Part shown: positions 11,401-20,351 of the stretch, in pieces
How the letters are laid out: each line of letters begins with the position of its first letter
Numbering within the stretch: the stretch's first letter is position 1
NCBI GenBank assembly: GCA_029721515.1
Contig: CM056559.1
Coordinates: 21,276,565-21,340,564, forward strand
DNA length: 64,000 bases
Direction: 5' to 3'
Source: Synanceia verrucosa
Lineage: Eukaryota > Chordata > Actinopteri > Perciformes > Synanceiidae
Translations under genes and position numbers: made by a program
The notes under the pieces: model-generated
Told to the model about the DNA's origin: nothing
The model's input: only the letters and a program-made list of their open reading frames with translations
Databases searched by the model: none

Positions 11401-14081
11401 CAAATGATGTGAATCAGTCAGATTTCAGTGTTGTGCACTTAGCAGTTTTCAACATTCTGCACTCAAGATAAATTTCAGTGCATGTGAATATATTGTAGAA
11501 TATCTACAATATATATATGAATAAAAATCTTTATTGTCATTTAACAATGAAAGTCAGTTTAGCAGCAGAGGTTCAACATGCAGCCCTAGTGATAACAGAT
11601 GAAGTCGGATTGAGGTCTGGTACCTGAGCCACCCCGGTGACAGTGATGGCTACTCCCTCTGCTGTCTCCACATCCTCACATCGGGGTTGTAGAGTCATGA
11701 TCTCCAGAGTTATCCTACATAAAAAAGGGACAAAAGCACATTTCCTGGGTCACAAAGAGAGGAATTTGAAGTGATAAGGGCAAGCTGGGGTATAATGTAA
11801 TAATGTCTCTGGATTTATGTCAAAACCAATTTATGTTTTACCGTTTCATTTAATATGCCTTTTTTCTATACAGATCACAAATATCATAAACAGACAAAAA
11901 TATCTATATACATAAAAAACATTTTTCTTTTACAGGCCAGTTTAGAGCACTGTTTTATTCCTCTTCATGTCACCCAGGGTGTAATTGTCAAAGGTGAGAA
12001 CAACTGCTGCAAAAAATTAACCTTAGAAACCCTTTGCCTTGTTACACATTTAAGAGAAGAAGGTACACATTTATCAGATGAATATACTATTCAACCTTAA
12101 ATGTAAATGTGTAGACCCTTGTAACATTAGAAGCAACAATAGACCGAATATATGAGACCAGCTGGATCCTCTACATGCTTACAGTCTGCCTGCAGATAAA
12201 TGGACTGACTTCCCATTGGAAAAACAGCTAAAGCCCATTTCAGCTGTGGTTTCTTTAAAAGCATCCGCCATTTTATATAAATGAGTTTGAACAGAGGGAT
12301 TTTTAATAGCATAATCCACTTATCTGTGATGAGTGCCACTGGCTGGCACAAACACATTTAGAAGTAAAGACCAACTCCATTTCACGAAGACATAAATGGA
12401 CCTTGTGTTTTAGTATATTGTCACCTTTGGGTATCTGAGATGAGGCACCAAGCCCAGGCCCAGCCTCCCACGGCATAAGTCTTTGTGTCAGAGCCACAAC
12501 AACCACCTGAGGAAAGAGGAATAGTTTAATGCAAAGCTTGTTCCTCCCCAATAAGCCAGTCACTAAAATCTTTATAGCCAAATAAATCTAACTTGCTCAA
12601 AAATAAGGTCATGTAAATAAAAGCACAGCACTGAACACAAAATATGTAAAAGCAGCACTTGGCAAAAACTGAGACTTTCTTTGAATTAATAGTAGGCTCT
12701 TCAGTAGTGGTTCCCAACATGGGGGTCAAGACTCGTTAATATAAATAAAATAAATAAAAGTGTAATAAAACTGAGGGGTTGTGAGATAAAAAAGAAGTAG
12801 TCTTTGCTGTTTTAAACTTGTGAATTAATGTTACATAGTATACTGGTGGGTAGATTAGTAGTGTTGTATGGCAACATATCATATAGTGATACCTTTTTGG
12901 CATTTATGTCTTGTTATCATTTTTTTTTCCTCCTGCTGCTGGTCACAGAAATTTACCAAATCTAATTTTGCTGAATGTCTATACAATGGTTAAGTATGTC
13001 AAATGAGTCTGTGCAGGCTGCCAGTCATCCAGGTCAAGGTCAATCCAAGGAGCAAAAAGAAGAGAGTCAACTGGACTTGTTTTAAGTTTTTTTTTTTTTT
13101 TGTTTTTTTTTTAAAGACGTTTCAACTCTTATCCAACTACTGAAGCCTCTTGGATGAGAGGTGAAATTTTCAACAAAAACTTCAAGCAAGACCAGTTGAG
13201 TCTTTTTTTGCTCTGGACTTTTCTTGAACAAATATATCATACTTTTTTTATGTGGAAGCTTAAATAAAAATAGTGGAGCAAAATTTGCATCAATTTTCCC
13301 AGTGCCGTAGTACAAAGTAGTGTGTACATTATATTGGGGATCACAAACAACAATGTGATATTGCTACAGAGACACCAAGTGTGCAATTATTTTAAGAGTG
13401 TGCAGTATCATGTTGGGCACAGCTACACTGTTCACATTCAGTGACGTATCACCGTCAAATAGCATTAAACTAATGTTATGCGTAAAGGAAATTAATACAT
13501 CAATAAAATGATTTCGCACATGCACATGTTATTTATGTGTTTTTCCTGAGCTCCCCGCTAATCATTCACAACCACCTTACACTAAGAGTTAATGGAGGAC
13601 AAGCACACCCGCCCCCTTCAGCTATCGCACCACTGTGGGCCTACGTGAAGACACACACCCGCTAACATATTATGAATATTTACACATGTGTGCTTTCACA
13701 TTTTAAGGAGTATATTTATAAAACTACTGTAAGACTGACACTGCTAGTGTAGATAACTGAGAATAGCGACACTGTACCGTCGCTAATTTGCATATCGATG
13801 TTGCGGTTATAAGTAAGCCGTGATTCGCCATGCTAACAACAGCTTTAGTAGTTTAACACCGAGAATTGGCTACCAGCTTACTTATTAACATTAGCAAACA
13901 AGCTATCTTGCTACACAAGTGAGATAATCGCTCGCCAGTTAGCGTTAGCACCCCTGAGACCAGCTAGCCCATCAGCTCTTCAAATGACAGCTAGCCTAGC
14001 TTCGTTAGCTCAGAGAGAGGGGGAACACCTACCGGAGACCACCAGAGCTTCGTTCGGCCCCACGGTTAAGCAGCTCCCCAT
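5445..14081 (-). CDS. flot2: Flotillin-2 (reggie-1), 428 aa, 11 coding exons
   Basis: Membrane-raft scaffold that hetero-oligomerises with flotillin-1 on the cytosolic leaflet of plasma membrane and endosomes. Exons on the minus strand: 14081-14033, 12506-12425, 11714-11624, 10716-10593, 10432-10314, 9177-9064, 8215-8096, 8021-7807, 7162-6979, 6557-6408, 5483-5445. They join in phase to 1287 nt, giving 428 aa, the length of human FLOT2. The N-terminus MGSCLTVGP keeps Gly2 (myristoylation) and Cys4, Cys19 and Cys20 (palmitoylation sites in mammals). The SPFH/PHB domain spans about residues 1-180 and includes Tyr163, whose phosphorylation drives endocytosis in mammals. An Ala/Glu-rich coiled-coil region (about 185-365, many AEAE/EAEK motifs) follows, then the conserved C-terminus LTGVDLTKIPLLQK. 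The start is fixed by the MGxC motif. All introns are GT-AG. Teleosts can carry flot2a and flot2b; which one this is cannot be decided here. Confidence 0.97.
5870..6180 (+). repeat. Possible dispersed-repeat fragment in the last flot2 intron
   Basis: A 105-codon open frame runs opposite to flot2 inside its last intron. Its sequence (gctctgattggtcagctgg, gtgattggttaactgaacc) looks like two diverged copies of the same short phrase and resembles a fragment of a dispersed fish repeat. It has no splice-site context, start context or domain to suggest a gene. Confidence 0.3.
8230..8985. mobile_element. Non-autonomous DNA transposon (MITE-like) in a flot2 intron
   Basis: In the flot2 intron between exons 7 and 6, the left part contains tttcacactg followed by a gtcgatgc/gcatcgac stretch. 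The right part ends with gccgcatcgacactttcacatgcagtgtgaaagagg, whose reverse complement restores the same order (tttcacactg, then gtcgatgc, then a ggttttt-like tract). These imperfect terminal inverted repeats enclose about 750 bp without coding potential. Superfamily not determined; the end sequence resembles hAT/Harbinger-type MITEs of fish. Confidence 0.5.
12700..12800. mobile_element. hAT-like element end in flot2 intron 1
   Basis: The phrase agtggttcccaacatgggggtc matches the common hAT terminus family (cagtggttcccaacctgggggtc). It is followed by AT-rich filler and gaggggttgtgagata. Only a short remnant is recognisable and the second terminus is not evident. Confidence 0.5.
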
Positions 14082-14340
14082 GTTGACTCGAGATGGTAGT
14101 GGGAACAATAAATACTAACAAGCGGCGGAATACAACGTAATATGAGTGTTATTCGTTGTTTTGACCCAGATCAGCGGCGCGGAAAGGATCTTCACGTCCC
14201 ACACACACGAACAGCAACAACACGTCCCACACACACACGAACAGCAACAACACGCCCCACCTAACGACATTGCACAGTGACGTAACGTTTGAGTTGTCAA
14301 CACGGGACATTATTGGGGACGGACCGCTCGGAGCAGAAAG
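14082..14340 (-). promoter_or_regulatory. flot2: Probable flot2 5' UTR and promoter region with a 33-bp tandem duplication
   Basis: GC-richer sequence directly upstream of the flot2 start codon. At 14193-14259 a roughly 33-bp unit (cacgtcccacacacacgaac followed by agcaacaa) is present twice and begins a third time (cacgccccac). No TATA box is seen. The first coding exon ends only 49 nt after the ATG, so the 5' UTR is probably in the same exon. The transcription start is not determinable by eye. Confidence 0.4.
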
Positions 14341-14499
14341 AGCGGAAGAACTTTTATTTTTTATTATAGTTATTATTTATTTTACCGATATTTTCACCAA
14401 GTAATATGGGATTAGTTGTTTTTGTTTTTAGATTCAGTTTATTAAGATATTTATTTTGTTTATGTATTTTTTTTTATTATTATTATTTTTATTGCTTAT

Positions 14500-14770
14500 T
14501 TTTTTAAGATAAGATAAACCTTTATTCGTCCCACCAACAGGGAAATTTGCATTGCTACGGTAACAAATGGACAGTGTAATGTATATAGACTACATTTCAC
14601 ATCTATCCCCCACATTTTTTATAATACTCCAGTACTTGAGTCAAAATATTAATACACTTGGTCAATCCTACTCAACTACAAGTAAATTTGCTTGGTCAAA
14701 GATTTACTCAAGTTGAAGTACTAAAGTACTTACTTATTAAGTATTCAAAAATACATTTTCTTATATCAGT
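14500..14770. repeat. Fragments of common teleost dispersed repeats
   Basis: taagataaacctttattcgtcccaccaac... resembles a widespread fish repeat whose end reads cctttattgtcccc. It is followed by a piece of the tactcaagtt-gaagtac-taaagtac family that recurs throughout map4k1 introns. Both are decayed, with no coding capacity. Confidence 0.5.
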
Positions 14771-15280
14771 ACATTACTGTATTGTTTTCTCAGGTTGGAT
14801 GGTGAGAAATGTAGTTTGTTCATGGTGAACACAAAACACATTTGAAATCATAGGAATCACTTCTCATTTCCTAAATCTCTAACATGGAGCTTAGATGGCC
14901 GTGGAGCAAAAACCTAAAATACATTTCATCTGCCATGTTGACATTTGTTCAGTTTCCTCAAGAATTATTTTTTTATTTGGCATAACTTTTACTGATTTAT
15001 TTCTCAACTTTTTTCATCATCGATTTCTCTGCTCACCCAGTTGTTGTTGTTCCAATATCTCAGGAGAAAAATTATGTATTTGAATGTTATTATCATTAGT
15101 TTATTATATTAATTTATTTATTTACAATGAAGAAGACTAGAAGAAAAAAAATGGTGGCTGCATCAACACCAAGAAAATAGCCAGTGTGTAACAACATAAA
15201 TTAAATAGATAACATTTTGAAATATATATAAGTCAAATAAACGTAATGGGAAAAGTGTTACAATATTAGCTCAAACTAAT
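14771..15280. other. Intergenic sequence between flot2 and the minisatellite
   Basis: AT-rich, no exon-like open frames with splice sites. I see nothing specific apart from short A/T runs. Confidence 0.4.
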
Positions 15281-17512
15281 GGATAAACAGATGAAATAGC
15301 TAAATATCATGGACCTGTTTCAATACTTAGCTATAAATCGGCTAAAAGTAATGGGTAAACCAATGAAGTGCTTAGCTAAAAGTAGCTAAAAGTAGTGGAT
15401 AAAATGTTGAAATAGTTACCTATCATTAGCCAAAAGCAAAGGGTAAACTGTTGAAATATTTAGCTAAAAGTTAGCTAAAGGTAGTGTGTAACCAGTTGAA
15501 ATACTTAGCCAAAGTTAGCTAAAGGTAGTCAAGTCAAGTCAATTTTATTTGTATCGCCCAATATCACGAATTACAAATTTGCCTCAGAGGGCTTTACAAT
15601 CTGAACAGGATATGACACCCTCTGTCTTTTACAAAGACCCCACATTGACGAAGGAAAAACTCCCCCCCCCCCAAAAAAAAAGAACAGGGAAAAAGAAATA
15701 TTAGAAACCTCAGAAAGAGCAACAAAGTAGGGATCGCTCTTCCAGGATGGACAGATGTGTACAGAGTAATAACAATGAAAAACTACAGATAACCACAGAC
15801 AGTTGAATTACTTAGCTAAAGTTAGCTAAAGGAAGTTGTTAATCACACAAAGTTAGCTGAAACTAGTGGGTACAGTTGAAATACTTAGCTAAAGGTAGTA
15901 AGTAAGTAGTTGAAATAGTTATCTTAAGGTAGTGGGTAAACAGTTGAAATACTTAGCTAAAGGTAGTGAGTAAATAGTTGAAATAGCTAAAGTTAGCTTA
16001 AGGTAGTGGGTAAACAGTTGAAATACTTAGCTAAAGGTAGTGAGTAAATAGTTGAAATGCATAAAGTTAGCTTAAGGTAGTGGGTAAACAGTTGAAATAC
16101 CTAGCTAAAGGTAGTAGGTAAACAGTTGAATGGTTAGTTAAAGATAGTGGGTTAACAGTTGAAATAGTTAGCTAAAGGTAGTGGGTAAACAGTTGAAATA
16201 GTTAGCTAAAGGTAGGTAAACAGTTGAATTGTTAGTTAAAGGTAGTGGGTTAACAGTTGAAATAGTTAGCTAAAGGTAGTGGGTAAACAGTTGAAATACC
16301 TAGCTAAAGGTAGGTAAACAGTTGAATTGTTAGTTAAAGGTAGTGGGTTAACAGTTGAAATAGTTAGCTTAAGGTAGTGGGTAAACAGTTGAAATACTTA
16401 GCTAAAGGTAGTGAGTAAATAGTTGAAATGCATAAAGTTAGCTTAAGGTAGTGGGTAAACAGTTGAAATACCTAGCTAAAGGTAGTAGGTAAACAGTTGA
16501 ATTGTTAGTTAAAGGTAGTGGGATAACAGTTGAAATAGTTAGCTTAAGGTAGTGGGTAAACAGTTGAAATACTTAGCTAAAGGTAGTGAGTAAATAGTTG
16601 AAATACATAAAGTTAGCTTAAGGTAGTGGGTAAACAGTTGAAATACTTAGCTAAAGTCAACTAAACGTAGAGGGTAAACGGTTAAAATAGTTAGCTAAAG
16701 GTAGTGGGTAAACAGTTGAAATACCTAGCTAAAGGTAGTAGGTAAACAGTTGAATGGTTAGTTAAAGGTAGTGGGTTAACAGTTGAAATAGTTAGCTAAA
16801 GGTAGTGAGTAAACAGTTGAAATACCTAGCTAAAGGTAGGTAAACAGTTGAATGGTTAGTTAAAGGTAGTGGGTTAACAGTTGAAATAGTTAGCTAAAGG
16901 TAGTGGGTAAACAGTTGAAATACTTAGCTAAAGGTAGGTAAACAGTTGAATGGTTAGTTAAAGGTAGTGGGTTAACAGTTGAAATAGTTAGCTAAAGGTA
17001 GTGAGTAAACAGTTGAAATACCTAGCTAAAGGTAGGTAAACAGTTGAATGGTTAGTTAAAGGTAGTGGGTTAACAGTTGAAATAGTTAGCTAAAGGTAGT
17101 GGGTAAACAGTTGAAATACCTAGCTAAAGGTAGGTAAACAGTTGAATGGTTAGTTAAAGGTAGTGGGTTAACAGTTGAAATAGTTAGCTAAAGGTAGTGA
17201 GTAAACAGTTGAAATACCTAGCTAAAGGTAGGTAAACAGTTGAATGGTTAGTTAAAGGTAGTGGGTTAACAGTTGAAATAGTTAGTTGAAGATAGCTTGA
17301 GGTAGTGGGTAAACAGTTGAAATACCTAGCTAAAGGTAGTAGGTAAACAGTCAAATAGTTGAAGGTAGTGGGTAAACAGTTGAAATACCTAGCTAAAGGT
17401 AGTAGGTAAACAGTCAAATAGTTGAAGGTAGTGGGTAAACAGTTGAAATACCTAGCTAAAGGTAGTAGGTAAACAGTCAAATAGTTGAAGGTAGTGGGTA
17501 AATTGTTGAAAT
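15281..17512. repeat. Large minisatellite with higher-order structure
   Basis: About 2.2 kb of tandem, diverged 31-37-bp units of the type acagttgaaatacttagcta followed by aaggtagtgggtaa. Early units (15281-15530) are irregular. From 16835 the array has a strict 98-bp higher-order period: the phrase ggtaggtaaacagttgaatg starts at 16835, 16933, 17031, 17129 and 17227, and an earlier pair at 16211/16309 has the same spacing. From 17301 the period changes to 63 bp (starts at 17301, 17364, 17427, 17490); 63 is a multiple of three, which opens a spurious minus-strand frame with a 21-residue repeat. It lies between the divergent flot2 and map4k1 genes. Confidence 0.95.
15533..15790 (+). mobile_element. 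Dispersed teleost repeat inserted in the minisatellite
   Basis: The array is interrupted by a non-repeat block beginning tcaagtcaattttatttgta and including aatttgcctcagagggcttt and a poly-C/poly-A tract at 15661-15680. I recognise this phrase as a common percomorph interspersed repeat; its class (SINE or short DNA element) is unresolved. Minisatellite units resume immediately after it (acagttgaattacttagcta), so it inserted into, or was flanked by, existing repeats. Confidence 0.65.
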
Positions 17513-17839
17513 AGCTTAATGACTTTCTAACAGAGTTTTGCCTTAGCAACGAAGCTCTGACCTCAGGCATACCCAGGATCAAAGGTCTCTCACTTTCTCA
17601 CATTAAAGCATTCTTAATATTTATGAAACAGACAGGTTAATTAGACTAACCTGACAATCTAAGACCAGTCTACTAATTTAAATTAAGTTTGTGCAAATGG
17701 CCCCTTGGAGGAGGCCATGATGTGGGGCTCCTGCTGCTGCTCAACCAAGCAATAATGTGAACTATACTTTAAAATAATGACAACTCTGTTGTAGAAGAAG
17801 GAATGTACAGCGCTCTTAACAATACATGTATTTTCTGTC

Positions 17840-17951
17840 TTGTTGCTATACGTGTTTGACGAGAGGAATCAGGAGGACAGGAGCTGATCTGTCTGCAGCA
17901 GAAAGACACAGAGCCACACCTACCTGAGCTGCCTGTCTTGTTAGGTCAAAG
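17840..17951 (+). other. map4k1: Candidate 5' non-coding exon of map4k1
   Basis: The sequence gaggaatcaggaggacagga ... ttaggtcaaag ends in a near-consensus donor (caaag|GTAAGTGC, GT at 17952-17953) and has no long open frame. It lies 2.4 kb upstream of the map4k1 start codon. The start-codon exon has acceptor-like AGs just after a long (TG)n tract (for example gcctgaag at about 20320). Splicing from this exon is inference only; transcript data would settle it. Confidence 0.35.
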
Positions 17952-19253
17952 GTAAGTGCATGCTTATGACTGTTTCATGCTTTACCTATTTAGTTGACGT
18001 TTGAGGATGGGTTGTGGCTATCTTTATGAATAACGTCTTCAGTCCTGCTGCCATGGCTGAGTTGAGGTTTACTGTAGGCAGTGTTTGTGGTTAGCTGACC
18101 TGTGTTATGTGTCTGTCACATGTGGGTGTTCGTGAGCCATGTGGCAGAAAATAGACTGTAGGCGGGCAGCTCTCATATAGAGCAGAAGTAAGGTAAAAGT
18201 CAAACCAATGAAGATGGCATCATTATATGATGTTGTCTATCTGTCAGAACACATGATTTATTGTCCTTTTAATTCTAATGATGTCTCTGAATACCATTTT
18301 TTTTAGACCAAGTGTGGGTTGCATCTGTTTTTGTCTCTTCAAATGTGCAGATTTCATGTGCACTTTGAATCATGCACATTTCCTCTTTTACTTTTAGCAC
18401 TACAGTGTAGTACTACAGCTGCCCCTACAGAGAAGGTTTTGTGGTGTGTGTAGTATACATACAGTTGGGACATCCTACTTTGTTATAACATAGCACCTTG
18501 CAATCAGACCATCTTCCTTATATATCCACTGTGTAGAGGATTGTGGATCAGTATAGCCAGATAAACCTGCTGGTTTGCATACTTGGACATGCTGATATTT
18601 TTTGCACACTGCATTTCACATACTATACTTTGGGGCGTTTCAGTCAAATTTCTTTTTGGCCCCTGCTAGCTATTACATGGACTGCAAGTTTATGGAAAGC
18701 AAACACCGTGACTTTTGCCCATCTGTCAGTCTAATTTACTTTCTTAACTTTCTTTTAATATCTCAACTTCACTTAATGACTTGGCATGATCTTATACAGA
18801 CCTTTATGCTACCCAGAGGATGACTCCCTCTGTACCTGCCATCTCTGTAACTTTCCTAAAGTAACAGTCTGACATTCACACCCACTTTACACCATGATTG
18901 ATCACAACTAACGAATGCAACACTATGAATATCTTCCAGGAGAGACTGAAAATGTGCACCGTTATCTATTACCTGACCCGAAGTACAGTATAGCCTCACA
19001 GAACTGCCAGCATGGCTGTTAACTGCTTTCTGAACTGTGTCCTTCTCTCTCGGATAGTGATTTAACTGTGTTCATAGAGTTGGTGTCTGCAACAAATTAA
19101 GTATTTTACTTAACATCTGCCCAGGCACAACAGATACAAACCAGTGTACAACCTCTGGTTCTGAAAAGTGAGGTCAATACAGAAGAGCCTTAAACCTGCA
19201 TTCTCTCTGTCATCCAGCAGGAGGCGACTCCTCTGGTTGTATATTTATTGAGG

Positions 19254-19297
19254 TTATTGTTGAGACCATAAACTCATGTTTATGGTCTCAACAATAA
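19254..19297. repeat. Near-perfect hairpin, 19-bp arms
   Basis: Arms 19254-19272 and 19279-19297 (core ttgttgagaccataaa) are exact reverse complements with a 6-nt loop, ctcatg. No transcript or mobile-element context is recognised. Could be an old foldback, a regulatory cruciform or a sequencing/assembly snap-back. Confidence 0.85.
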
Positions 19298-19773
19298 ACT
19301 CAATTTCAAGTCTTCAATAAAACATGATGTTCATTTAGTAAATTATGATCCCGTTTAGAGTCAAACAGACCATAAAGGAAGAGATGCTTTAGGGCACCCG
19401 TTGCCGTCATTGCAGAACTTATTCATGTTCATGAAAGCATTTGTTTCAACCTTAGTCGTCCTTAATTGTTTAGTAAGCATCAGCGAGACAATGTTTACTT
19501 CTTATATCCAGTTCTTTGATAAAAGTGATGAAATTAACATGCTGCAGTGCTGTGAGGTGCTACAGATGACTAAAAATGTAACCATTTACGACCATTCGGG
19601 ACATTCAAGACAAGACTGATGCGGTGTGTTACACCTCTGAGTAAAAAATGATTTCAGCCCAGATATACAGCTGATCGTGTGATAGTTAACAGGATGTAAC
19701 CGATGAACAGGTAAGCCTCTGAACAGGAAGCTGATGGGGAGCTCCATGCATGAGTGGTGCTTCTTGCAGATTT

Positions 19774-19776
<3 letters not shown>

Positions 19777-19830
<54 letters not shown>
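19777..19830. repeat. (AC)27 microsatellite
   Basis: Uninterrupted AC dinucleotide repeat of 54 bp, upstream of map4k1. Confidence 0.98.
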
Positions 19831-19835
<5 letters not shown>

Positions 19836-20240
19836 TGCACACAGTGGGTGTGAGGCTGTGTAGCTGAGACTGAAACTTACACTGAAAACCCCTAACAGCA
19901 TGACTGCAATTGCAATTAATCAGCCACAGGCACATATGGCCACACACACAGCTCTTTGCGTTGCTATTTAATCCTGTTATTAACTCCATTCACATTAGCT
20001 CAAGAGAGTCACATGCACACACGCACACACACCCAACAGGAAACAAAATTGGATTATGTAAATGAGAAAAAAATGTTTGAGAGAGAAGAGAGGAAGGTGT
20101 GACAGAAGAAGGGAGGATCGATAGCAGGCTGAGAAACAGAAACAGGAAGGTGTCAATGAGTTAGTGTGATAGCAGCCGAGCAACACACTACTGCGTGTGT
20201 TTTCTCAGCCGTTCATCAGTTTGGTTGAACGGCTGTTAAG

Positions 20241-20274
20241 TGTGTGTGAGTGTATGTGTGTGTGTGTGTGTGTG

Positions 20275-20308
<34 letters not shown>
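20241..20308. repeat. map4k1: (TG)n microsatellite immediately upstream of the map4k1 start exon
   Basis: Slightly interrupted TG repeat ending 44 bp before the map4k1 ATG at 20352. If the start-codon exon is spliced, this tract occupies the place of the polypyrimidine tract; otherwise it lies in the 5' UTR. Confidence 0.95.
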
Positions 20309-20310
<2 letters not shown>

Positions 20311-20351
20311 ACATGCCTGAAGAGGAATTTCTGCCACATTAACTTTACAAG

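Larger units (their letters stand above)
17513..20240. other. Upstream region of map4k1
   Basis: Mostly unique sequence, with a candidate non-coding first exon of map4k1 at about 17840-17951, a hairpin at 19254-19297 and an (AC)n tract at 19777-19830. No additional protein-coding exon is supported; the open frames at 18543-18823 and 19401-19619 lack domains and splice context. Confidence 0.4.

Noticed and set aside
15281..17512. CRISPR-like regularly spaced repeats
   Set aside because: Repeats are contiguous with no unique spacers, in a vertebrate genome with spliced genes and no cas genes. It is a minisatellite.
17184..17582. A 132-codon minus-strand frame with a 21-residue repeat
   Set aside because: It arises because the 63-bp minisatellite period is divisible by three. 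No promoter, splice sites or known family.
19586..19989. Cys/Val-repeat frames upstream of map4k1
   Set aside because: Translation of the (AC)n microsatellite.
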